From Serratia quinivorans (GTDB taxonomy: Bacteria > Pseudomonadota > Gammaproteobacteria > Enterobacterales > Enterobacteriaceae), in the NCBI GenBank assembly GCA_900457075.1, contig UGYN01000002.1, positions 2,790,001-2,854,000 of the forward strand: a stretch of DNA of 64,000 nt, written 5' to 3'. Within the stretch, counting starts at the first letter, position 1, and every line of letters begins with the position of its first letter. The position numbers and the translations under genes were made by a program. The notes under the pieces are model-generated. The model had not been told where the DNA came from. It saw only the letters and a list, made by a program, of their open reading frames with translations, and made no database searches. Shown in pieces: positions 50,217-64,000 of the stretch.

Positions 50217-50515
50217 TGACCGCACTCAGCTTTGAATCGCAGCAGCAGACTCTGATCCTGCGCGGTGAACTGGATCGGGAAACTCTGTTGCCGCTGTGGG
50301 AACAGCGGGAAACGTTGCTGGCGGATATAACTGTCCTCGACGTTACGCAATTGCAGCGTGTGGACTCTTCCGGGCTGGCATTGCTGGTACATCTGCGTGA
50401 ACAGCAGCGTCAGCACGGCGTGGAATTAAAAATTTCTGGTGCCAGCGATCGCCTGAAAACCTTGATCACGCTGTACAACCTGCAAGCAATAATGCCTGTC
50501 GATACCGCTGGTTAG
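50216..50515 (+). CDS. mlaB: STAS-domain protein MlaB
   Basis: The 99-residue cytoplasmic STAS protein is the accessory subunit that stabilises MlaF. The STAS core VLDVTQLQRVDSSGLALLVH contains the conserved DSSGL. It ends the mla operon and is followed by a strong terminator. Confidence 0.94.
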   Translation: MTALSFESQQQTLILRGELDRETLLPLWEQRETLLADITVLDVTQLQRVDSSGLALLVHLREQQRQHGVELKISGASDRLKTLITLYNLQAIMPVDTAG

Positions 50516-50552
50516 CCCTACTTTCGGCTGGTTAAAGACGGTTTCGCCTCAG

Positions 50553-50581
50553 AAAGCCCCTGTTACACAGGGGCTTTTTCT
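50553..50581 (+). terminator. Terminator of the mla operon
   Basis: AAAGCCCCTGT and ACAGGGGCTTT form an 11-bp perfect stem with a TAC loop, followed by TTTC. It is a textbook intrinsic terminator. Confidence 0.9.
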
Positions 50582-50655
50582 TTAGTTTAAGAAAACGTCT
50601 GATTCCACTAAGATGTCAGGCTGATTATGATCCTTTTGATGCAGAACTGGATACT

Positions 50656-50910
50656 ATGGAAAATAACGAGATTAAAGACGTGCTGATGCGAGCATTGGCA
50701 CTGGATGAAGCACATGTTACCGGTGACGGTAGCCATTTTCAGGTGATCGTGGTCGGCGAGCTGTTTGCCGCCATGAGCCGCGTCAAGAAACAACAGACGG
50801 TGTATGCACCGCTGATGGAATACATTGCGGACAACCGAATTCATGCCTTGTCGATCAAGGCGTACACCCCAGAAGAGTGGCAGCGAGACCGCAAACTCAA
50901 CGGATTTTAA
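50656..50910 (+). CDS. ibaG: BolA-family protein IbaG
   Basis: The 84-residue protein has the BolA/KH-like fold ([40 protein letters not shown]). E. coli IbaG (YrbA) works with monothiol glutaredoxins in iron-sulphur trafficking and acid stress. It lies 55 bp upstream of murA, as in E. coli. Confidence 0.93.
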   Translation: MENNEIKDVLMRALALDEAHVTGDGSHFQVIVVGELFAAMSRVKKQQTVYAPLMEYIADNRIHALSIKAYTPEEWQRDRKLNGF

Positions 50911-50947
50911 GGCTGTTTGCCCAGCGGGGCGGGCAGCGTCAGTTTAG

Positions 50948-52225
<1,278 letters not shown>

Positions 52226-52270
52226 TCTGTAGGATGCCGGGGTGATGCCCCGGCGAAAATGCAGTCTTGA

Positions 52271-52297
52271 GGGCTCGGCTTTGCCGGGCCCTTTTTA
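52271..52297 (+). terminator. murA terminator
   Basis: GGGCTCGGC and GCCGGGCCC pair (one mismatch) around TTT and are followed by TTTTTAATT. A second hairpin, GCCGGGG/CCCCGGC, lies just upstream at 52236-52254. It is positioned between convergent murA and degS. Confidence 0.85.
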
Positions 52298-53353
52298 ATT
52301 GCTGTCTTCCGGGAATTCGCCCACGGTCATTTTCAAGGTGATGCGTTTGCCTTCGCGCAACACAATCACCGGAATTTCAGTGCCTGGGCGGATCTCCGCC
52401 ACCTGGTCCATGGTCTCCAGCACCGAAATCGCCGGTTTGTTGTCGACGTTGATGATCACGTCGTTGATATGGAACCCGGCGTTACCAGCCGGCCCGTTCG
52501 GCGTAATTTCGGTCACGATAATGCCCTGCAGGCGATCGATGCCGGAATTGGACGAACGCAGGGGGATAATCTCTTTACCCTGAATACCGAAATAACCGCG
52601 GATGACGCGGCCGTCGCGGATCAGCTTGTCCATAATCTTGGTGGCCAGCTCGATAGGAATGGCGAAGCCCAAACCTTCCGGCGTTTCCCCGTCGGTGATT
52701 TTATCGTAGGTCAGGGTATTGATGCCGATTAGCTCGCCCAGCGAGTTGACCAGCGCGCCGCCCGAGTTGCCGCGGTTAATCGAGGCATCGGTCTGCAGGA
52801 AGGTTTGGCGACCGGTGGTGCTCATACTGATGCGGCCGGTAGCGCTGAGGATCCCCTGAGTGACGGTCTGACCGAGATTGAAGGGGTTGCCGATCGCCAG
52901 TACTACGTCACCTACGTGCGCGGTGCGAGCCGTGTTTATCGGGATCACCGGCAGGTTGCCCGGATCAATTTTCAGCACCGCCAGATCGGTCAAACCGTCA
53001 GAACCGACTAACAATGCTTCGTAACGGCGGCCGTCCTGCACCACCACGGTAATTTGTTGTGCATCCTTGATCACGTGGCGATTAGTCAGGATATAACCGC
53101 GCTCGTTCATGATCACGCCAGATCCCAGAGAGAGTATGTTGGCGGAACCGTTCATATTGCGATTGTAGATATTCACCACGGCGGGCGCGGCGCGGCGCAC
53201 CGCTTTGTTGTAGCTGACCGGTGTTTCGTCAAGAGTACTGTCATGTTTTTCTGCGAACAGAGCATTGGAAGAACGTAGCACGGGCAGTGCAACCAGCAGC
53301 AGGCCGGCAACGATTAAACCAATAACGACGGAACGCAAGAGCTTAGCAAACAT
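52295..53353 (-). CDS. degS: Site-1 protease DegS
   Basis: The 352-residue serine protease has one N-terminal transmembrane anchor (about 8-28), a trypsin-like domain with His in LTNRHVI, Asp in DLAVLKI and Ser in RGNSGGAL, and one PDZ domain that senses misfolded outer-membrane proteins and starts RseA cleavage. One PDZ and the anchor distinguish it from DegQ. Confidence 0.95.
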   Translation of the reverse strand: MFAKLLRSVVIGLIVAGLLLVALPVLRSSNALFAEKHDSTLDETPVSYNKAVRRAAPAVVNIYNRNMNGSANILSLGSGVIMNERGYILTNRHVIKDAQQITVVVQDGRRYEALLVGSDGLTDLAVLKIDPGNLPVIPINTARTAHVGDVVLAIGNPFNLGQTVTQGILSATGRISMSTTGRQTFLQTDASINRGNSGGALVNSLGELIGINTLTYDKITDGETPEGLGFAIPIELATKIMDKLIRDGRVIRGYFGIQGKEIIPLRSSNSGIDRLQGIIVTEITPNGPAGNAGFHINDVIINVDNKPAISVLETMDQVAEIRPGTEIPVIVLREGKRITLKMTVGEFPEDSN

Positions 53354-53449
53354 GGAGTTTTAGTACGTGAGATGAAAGATACACGGAGGATAGCATGAGA
53401 ATACCGGGCGCAGTATGTCACCGAGCCCGGTTTTTAAACAAATTACCGA

Positions 53450-54820
53450 TTAACGCAACAGCAGATAAATGGTTTCGCCGCCGCGCACGATGTTCAGTGC
53501 CATCACCGGTGGCTTGGCTTCCAGCACCTTGCGTAAGGTCGTGATGTTTTCAACGCGCTGACGGTTGACGCCAATGATCACATCGTCCTTCTGCAACCCG
53601 ATCTGCGCGGCTACGGAGCCTTTATCGACTCTATCGATCTTCACGCCTTTGTCACCACTTGGAATGGCACCGTTGCTCAGTGACACGCCCTGCAGAGCCG
53701 GAGAAAGCGTTTCGGCATTGGTGGAGGCGCCTTCGCTGTTGTCCAGCGTGACGGAAACTTCCTGCGGCTTACCGTCGCGCAGCAAGCCAACCTTGATGGT
53801 TTTGCCCGGCGCGGTGGTACCGACCTTGGCACGCAGTTCGGCGAAGCTGCTGACGGGCTTGCCGTCGACGGAAACCAGAATGTCACCGGCTTTGATGCCG
53901 GCCTTGGCGGCGGCAGATTTCGGCAACACTTCGCTGACGAAGGCACCGCGTTGGGCGTCGGTGTTAAACGCCTTGGCCATATCGGCGGTCATTTCACTGC
54001 CTTTGATGCCCAGCAGGCCGCGTTTCACTTCGCCAAATTCAATCAACTGCTGGCTGAGGTTCTGCGCCATGTTGCTCGGAATGGCAAAGCCGATGCCCAC
54101 GTTGCCGCCGCTTGGCGCCAAAATGGCGGTGTTGATACCGATTAACTCACCGTTGAGGTTAACCAGTGCGCCACCGGAGTTACCGCGGTTGATGGAAGCA
54201 TCGGTCTGAATGAAGTTTTCCAACCCTTCCAGGTTCAGACCGCTACGACCCAGTGCAGAGATAATACCGGAGGTCGCCGTCTGGCCGAGGCCGAATGGGT
54301 TGCCGACGGCCACGGCAAAGTCGCCGACCCGCAGTTGATCGGAGTCCGCCATTTTTATCGCGGTCAGGTTTTTCACATCGCTGAGTTGCAGCAGGGCGAT
54401 GTCGGACTGTTCGTCACGTCCCAACAACTTGGCATCCACTTCACGCCCGTCATTCAACTGTACGCTGATTTTGTCGGCATTGTTGATCACGTGGTTGTTG
54501 GTCAACACATAGCCTTTGGCGGCGTCGATGATCACGCCAGAACCCAAGCCTTCAAACGGGCGTGAGCTTTGTTGTTGTCCTGGCGCGTCGGGGCCGAAGA
54601 AGCGTTTGAGCTCTTCCGGTACCTGCTGGCGCTGCACCTGAGTGCCTTCCACATGCACGCTGACGACAGCGGGCAATACTTTTTCCAACATTGGCGCCAG
54701 GCTTGGCAACTGCTGCCCCTGCACGGCGACAGGCATCGCCGCGTTGGCTGCCGGTACGGAGGTCAGTGTGAGGCCAATACTCATTGCCAATACACTAAGA
54801 ATTAACGACTTTTTATTCAT
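53450..54820 (-). CDS. degQ: Periplasmic serine endoprotease DegQ
   Basis: The 456-residue protein has a signal peptide ending ANAA near residue 28, a protease domain with LTNNHVI, DIALLQL and RGNSGGAL, and two PDZ domains. The short Q-rich LA loop (KRFFGPDAPGQQQSSRPFEG) is closer to DegQ than to DegP. It is 96 bp upstream of degS, the usual arrangement, but degS is adjacent to murA here, unlike in E. coli. Confidence 0.94.
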   Translation of the reverse strand: MNKKSLILSVLAMSIGLTLTSVPAANAAMPVAVQGQQLPSLAPMLEKVLPAVVSVHVEGTQVQRQQVPEELKRFFGPDAPGQQQSSRPFEGLGSGVIIDAAKGYVLTNNHVINNADKISVQLNDGREVDAKLLGRDEQSDIALLQLSDVKNLTAIKMADSDQLRVGDFAVAVGNPFGLGQTATSGIISALGRSGLNLEGLENFIQTDASINRGNSGGALVNLNGELIGINTAILAPSGGNVGIGFAIPSNMAQNLSQQLIEFGEVKRGLLGIKGSEMTADMAKAFNTDAQRGAFVSEVLPKSAAAKAGIKAGDILVSVDGKPVSSFAELRAKVGTTAPGKTIKVGLLRDGKPQEVSVTLDNSEGASTNAETLSPALQGVSLSNGAIPSGDKGVKIDRVDKGSVAAQIGLQKDDVIIGVNRQRVENITTLRKVLEAKPPVMALNIVRGGETIYLLLR

Positions 54821-54975
54821 TGATTATAACTCTCTCAATACCTGCCGGTGAAAGGGTGATGATAATGCAGCAGCACTACCATAGTGAAGGGTAAGACCGT
54901 GAATTTGCGTGAAAAGTTCACTCAGGCGCCTGCTTTAAGGATAGCTCGGCGTGGGGAAGAAAAAGTATGGGGGAG

Positions 54976-55003
54976 CAAAAGCCCGTGGAACTGGCCCACG
55001 GGC
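54976..55003 (-). terminator. zapG terminator
   Basis: GCCCGTGG and CCACGGGC form an 8-bp perfect stem; read on the - strand it is followed by CTTTTGC. It lies just after the zapG stop. Confidence 0.7.
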
Positions 55004-55015
55004 GAAGAACAGCGT

Positions 55016-55417
55016 TTAGTCGCGGCGCGGACGTTCGCCACGCAGCAGGCCGGATGCGCCTTCTGAGTAGTCGCGCGGCATCTCTACCGGCGTCTGATCG
55101 TTATCCGCTTCGGCTTCGGTCAGGCGATAGCGGAACGGGTTTTCCTGCATTGGCAGGTCCGGCAGCAGGTTGTTGGAGCTTTTCGCCATGTGCTGATACA
55201 GCTGGCGATAGTCGCGTGCCATATTGTCCAGCAGCTCGGCGCTGCGGGCAAAGTGGCCGACCAGCTCCTGGCGATACTCTTCAAGATCGGTTTTGCTCTT
55301 GTCCAACTCGTTCTGCAAAACTTGTTGTTGACGTAATTTACGGTTACCAAAACGCATCGCTACCGCACCAATGACGATACCGACCACCAAACCAATCAGC
55401 GCATACTCCCAGGTCAT
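55016..55417 (-). CDS. zapG: Cell-division/envelope protein ZapG (YhcB)
   Basis: The 133-residue protein has one N-terminal transmembrane helix (about 3-22, YALIGLVVGIVIGAVAMRFG) and a long cytoplasmic coiled coil (QQVLQNELDKSKTDLEEYRQ), then a disordered tail. It is the DUF1043 protein YhcB/ZapG that links division and elongation machinery in E. coli. It is divergent from zapE. Confidence 0.93.
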   Translation of the reverse strand: MTWEYALIGLVVGIVIGAVAMRFGNRKLRQQQVLQNELDKSKTDLEEYRQELVGHFARSAELLDNMARDYRQLYQHMAKSSNNLLPDLPMQENPFRYRLTEAEADNDQTPVEMPRDYSEGASGLLRGERPRRD

Positions 55418-55648
55418 GATGACTCCTATTTTGACTTCGTTGTTCCGCAGGGATTTTTCACTTAATAATATCCACTATAACCGTTAACCTTGTCCGAGTG
55501 GAATCCTGATGAGCCATGACCTGATTTCTTCAGGGTTTTCAGCGCCGCCCTGAGCGGGTATTTGTAGCGATAAGGGCGCGAAGCCACCCAAAGTTGCCGC
55601 GAAAATGGGCTAAATAATTTCTAAGCGTTGTGAAGGAACATCGAACAG

Positions 55649-56780
55649 ATGCAGGCACAATCACCGTTATCACGCTACCAGCGGCTGCTTGCTGCGGGAG
55701 AATACCAGGCCGATGAAGTCCAGATGGAGGCCGTGACTCAACTGGATCATATCTATCAGGCATTATTGCAGCAGACGCCCGCTGTCAGTGCGCCGGCCGC
55801 GGGCCTGCGCGGCAAACTGAATCGTTGGCTGGGCAAGAGCAGTGAAACGGCTCAGCAGCGTCCGGTTCAGGGCTTATATATGTGGGGCGGCGTGGGACGC
55901 GGCAAAACCTGGCTGATGGACATGTTCTTCCATAGCCTGCCGGGGGAGCGCAAGCTGCGGCTGCATTTTCACCGTTTTATGCTGCGGGTACACGAAGAGC
56001 TGACCGAACTGCAGGGGCAGGAAAACCCACTTGAAATCATCGCGGATGGTTTCAAGGCACAGACCGATGTGCTGTGTTTCGACGAGTTCTTTGTTTCCGA
56101 TATTACCGACGCCATGTTGTTGGCAACGTTGTTGCAGGCGCTGTTTGCCCGTGGCATTACGCTGGTGGCGACCTCCAATATCCCGCCGAACGATTTATAC
56201 CGCAACGGCCTGCAGCGGGCGCGTTTCCTGCCGGCGATCGATCTGATTAACGAATTCTGTGACGTGATGAACGTTGACGCCGGCATTGATTATCGCCTGC
56301 GTACCTTGACTCAGGCGCATTTGTATCTGACGCCGCTTGATGAACAGACCCGGCTGACCATGGACCGGATGTTTGTGAAGCTGGCCGGCAAGCCAGGAGA
56401 GGCGGCGCCGGTATTACAGATCAATCATCGGCCGTTGCAGGCGATCAACGCGGTAGACGGCGTGCTGGCGGTCGATTTCCACACGTTGTGCGAAGAGGCG
56501 CGTAGCCAGTTGGACTATATTGCGCTGTCGCGCCTGTATCACAGCGTGATCCTGTATAATGTGCGGGTGATGGGGGCCGCTGAAGGAAAATACCGCGCGC
56601 CGCTTCCTGGCATTGGTCGATGAATTTTACGAACGTCACGTCAAACTGGTGATCGCTGCCGAAGCGTCGATGTTCGATATTTACCAGGGTGAGCGGTTGA
56701 AGTTCGAGTACCAGCGTTGTCTGTCGCGGCTGCAAGAAATGCAGAGTGAAGAGTATCTGAAGTTGCCGCATCTGCCGTGA
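55649..56780 (+). CDS. zapE: Cell-division ATPase ZapE, interrupted by one extra base
   Basis: The AFG1-like AAA ATPase has Walker A GGVGRGKTW and Walker B DVLCFDEFFV and contacts FtsZ rings. The frame is open to VILYNVRVMG and then diverges; PLKENTARRFLALVDEFYER continues in the next frame to a stop at 56780. The break is the G run 56571-56575 (GGGGG where GGGG is expected). Removing one G gives 376 residues, against 375 in E. coli, ending SEEYLKLPHLP as in the family. A base-calling error is likely. Confidence 0.93.
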
Positions 56781-56857
56781 CGTCCAGGGGGACCCAGGCC
56801 ACTGGCGTCCCCGGTTTTCTGCCATTGGCGTTTAATTGCGTTTCTATTCAAAAAGCG

Positions 56858-57485
<628 letters not shown>

Positions 57486-57497
57486 TCGGGATTATAG

Positions 57498-57893
<396 letters not shown>

Positions 57894-57925
57894 TTTTTTA
57901 CTGCCTCGGCAGTGGAATTTACGCC

Positions 57926-57954
57926 AAAAACCCGGTGCTTCACCGGGTTTTTTT
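57926..57954 (+). terminator. Terminator of rplM-rpsI
   Basis: CCCGGTG and CACCGGG, extended by AAAAA/TTTTT, form a stem with loop CTT followed by seven T. It is a strong intrinsic terminator. Confidence 0.92.
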
Positions 57955-58049
57955 ATGCCTGAAAATCAACTTGTCGCTACTAAAATCTTTGGTATATCAG
58001 ACAATTCAATACGAAATCACCGCACAGCCCCCACAAAACAAGCAAAATC

Positions 58050-58060
58050 TGGTAAACTAT
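58050..58060 (+). promoter_or_regulatory. Candidate sspAB promoter (extended -10)
   Basis: CTGGTAAACTAT contains an extended -10-like TGGTAAACT about 170 bp upstream of sspA; no good -35 is visible. The 57894-58229 gap otherwise holds only the rpsI terminator and the sspA leader. Confidence 0.35.
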
Positions 58061-58229
58061 CATCCACTTTTGCGCCTGTTCGCCATGCAGCAGTTATCAG
58101 TCTACCTCCGAGGCCGTTTTTATGACCTAAGGTTTCGCTGCAAGTTGCTGGCCTGCGGTCAAGATCATTCAGGATAGCAGCCTGTCAGTTGGCTATTCGC
58201 AGTATTTTCTAGATAACTTGGAGGTTTTC

Positions 58230-58871
58230 ATGGCTGTCGCTGCCAACAAACGTTCGGTAATGACGCTGTTCTCTGGCCCGACCGACATTTTTAGCCATCA
58301 AGTACGTATCGTACTGGCGGAGAAAGGTGTCAGCGTTGAGATTGAGCAGGTTGAGTTGGATAACCTGCCGCAGGATCTGATTGACCTCAACCCGTACCAG
58401 ACGGTGCCTACCCTGGTCGATCGCGAACTGACCCTGTATGAATCCCGTATCATCATGGAATACCTCGATGAGCGTTTCCCGCACCCACCATTGATGCCGG
58501 TCTACCCGGTTGCTCGTGGTGAGAGCCGCCTGATGATGCTGCGTATCGAGAAAAACTGGTATTCGCTGATGTACAAAATCGAGCAGAGCAACGGCCAGGA
58601 AGCTGAATCAGCTCGCCGTCAACTGCGCGAAGAACTGCTGGCGATTGCCCCTATCTTTGGTCAGACCCCGTACTTCATGAGCGAAGAGTTCAGCCTGGTG
58701 GATTGCTACCTGGCGCCGCTGCTGTGGCGTTTGCCGCAGTTGGGCATTGAACTGAGCGGTGCCGGTTCCAAAGAGCTGAAAGGCTACATGACTCGCGTGT
58801 TCGAGCGTGACGCCTTCCTGGCCTCCCTGACCGAAGCCGAGCGCGAAATGCGCCTGCAGACTCGGGGCTAA
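58230..58871 (+). CDS. sspA: Stringent starvation protein A
   Basis: The 213-residue protein has a glutathione-S-transferase fold (thioredoxin-like domain to about residue 85, then helical). SspA binds RNA polymerase and promotes stationary-phase, acid and phage P1 late transcription. ATG 58230 (MAVAANKRSVMTLFSGPTDI) follows GGAGG; the frame extends four codons upstream. Confidence 0.96.
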   Translation: MAVAANKRSVMTLFSGPTDIFSHQVRIVLAEKGVSVEIEQVELDNLPQDLIDLNPYQTVPTLVDRELTLYESRIIMEYLDERFPHPPLMPVYPVARGESRLMMLRIEKNWYSLMYKIEQSNGQEAESARRQLREELLAIAPIFGQTPYFMSEEFSLVDCYLAPLLWRLPQLGIELSGAGSKELKGYMTRVFERDAFLASLTEAEREMRLQTRG

Positions 58872-58876
58872 GCGTT

Positions 58877-59374
58877 ATGGATATGTCTCAGATGACTCCG
58901 CGCCGTCCGTATCTGCTGCGAGCTTTCTATGACTGGCTGTTGGACAATCAGTTGACTCCGCACCTGGTGGTGGATGTGACGCGCCCTGACGTTCTGGTGC
59001 CTATGGAGTTCGCCCGTGATGGTCAGATCGTTCTGAACATCGCGCCGCGTGCTGTGGGCAACCTGGAGTTAGGCAACGACGAAGTGCATTTCAACGCACG
59101 TTTCGGTGGTGTACCGCGTGAAGTCTCGGTGCCAATGGCAGCGGTGCTGGCGATTTATGCCCGTGAGAACGGCGCAGGCACCATGTTCGAACCGGAAGCC
59201 GCTTATGAAGCGGAAGGCACGTTTGAAGGTTTGGACAATGAGACGATCCCTTCGGAAAGCCTGATGTCGGTGATTGATGGCGATCGCCCCGATCTGGATG
59301 AGGGTAACGATTCAGACGACGAGCCGCCACCGCCGCCACGTGGTGGCCGCCCGGCACTGCGCGTGGTGAAATAA
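58877..59374 (+). CDS. sspB: ClpXP adaptor SspB
   Basis: The 165-residue adaptor binds ssrA-tagged proteins and hands them to ClpXP. The folded N-terminal domain (to about residue 110) is followed by an acidic, Pro-rich linker and the C-terminal ClpX-binding motif RPALRVVK. It starts five bases after sspA. Confidence 0.96.
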   Translation: MDMSQMTPRRPYLLRAFYDWLLDNQLTPHLVVDVTRPDVLVPMEFARDGQIVLNIAPRAVGNLELGNDEVHFNARFGGVPREVSVPMAAVLAIYARENGAGTMFEPEAAYEAEGTFEGLDNETIPSESLMSVIDGDRPDLDEGNDSDDEPPPPPRGGRPALRVVK

Positions 59375-59393
59375 TCCCGCAGCGGTGAACAGT

Positions 59394-59419
59394 AAAGGTC
59401 GCTTCGGCGACCTTTTTTA
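59394..59419 (+). terminator. sspAB terminator
   Basis: GGTCGC and GCGACC, extended by AAA/TTT, pair around a TTCG tetraloop and are followed by TTTTTTAT. Confidence 0.9.
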
Positions 59420-59434
59420 TTGCCTGCGCCCCGG

Positions 59435-59475
59435 GAAAAAACAAAGGGCCCGGCAGATCACCTGCGGGCCCTTTG
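59435..59475 (-). terminator. gltBD terminator
   Basis: CAAAGGGCCC with GCAG pairs with CTGC and GGGCCCTTTG, with one bulged G. On the - strand a GTTTTTT run follows. It ends the gltBD transcript. Confidence 0.85.
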
Positions 59476-59494
59476 GGGAAAAGCCGGTGGAAGA

Positions 59495-64000
<4,506 letters not shown>

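Noticed and set aside
53404..53439. Hairpin CCGGGC/GCCCGG followed by five T between degQ and degS
   Set aside because: The T run is on the + strand while both flanking genes are on the - strand, so it does not fit termination of either; with no + strand gene here it was not called.

Overview
The window reads as chromosomal DNA of a Serratia-like member of the Enterobacterales. Protein lengths and many runs match E. coli K-12 core genes (rng-yhdP-tldD, aaeR/aaeXAB-barstar, the yrbG-kdsD-kdsC-lptCAB-rpoN-hpf-ptsN-rapZ-npr run, mlaFEDCB-ibaG-murA, degS/degQ/zapG/zapE, rplM-rpsI-sspAB, gltBD). Gene order and accessory content differ from E. coli in ways I associate with Serratia; genus assignment is an inference.

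Layout. 1-6774: 3' end of rng, yhdP, a Nit-type amidase and tldD on the + strand. 6775-20485: accessory stretch between tldD and aaeR. It holds a complete contact-dependent inhibition locus (cdiB, a 3020-residue cdiA with a VENN motif and variable toxin tip, AT-richer cdiI), a 158-bp duplicated scrap of cdiA, a nucleoside hydrolase, and a small zinc-ribbon/membrane-protein operon under a MerR-family-type promoter. 20448-25779: aaeR and aaeXAB aromatic acid efflux, followed by a secreted barnase-type RNase with its barstar inhibitor. 25810-29753: darP, a HigBA-like toxin-antitoxin pair inserted before pmbA (tldE), cybC and rnk. 30177-39006: a poorly characterised sugar-acid operon (PRD protein, glycine-rich SFCGS protein, DUF4312/4311/4310 proteins, metal-dependent amidohydrolase, DgaE-like PLP ammonia-lyase, DgaF-like aldolase), then a secreted lactonase and a BglG-type PTS-regulated activator. 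39062-47110 (- strand): nitrogen PTS, ribosome hibernation, sigma-54 and LPS export genes. 47414-52225 (+): Mla lipid-asymmetry system, ibaG and murA. 52295-55417 (-): degS, degQ, zapG. 55649-59374 (+): zapE, rplM-rpsI, sspAB. 59495-64000 (-): gltD and the 3' part of gltB.

How genes work together. Several clusters serve the envelope: KdsD/KdsC make Kdo, LptC/A/B export LPS, Mla returns phospholipids, MurA starts peptidoglycan and DegS/DegQ monitor periplasmic protein damage. TldD and its partner PmbA both lie in the window about 21 kb apart. Three toxin-immunity modules of different types (CDI, barnase/barstar, HigBA-like) are present.

Sequence quality. Four genes (the DUF4311 gene, lptB, lptC, zapE) are each broken by exactly one extra base in a G or C run, and removing it restores the expected family length each time. 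Because lptB and lptC are essential in relatives, I read these as base-calling errors, not pseudogenes.
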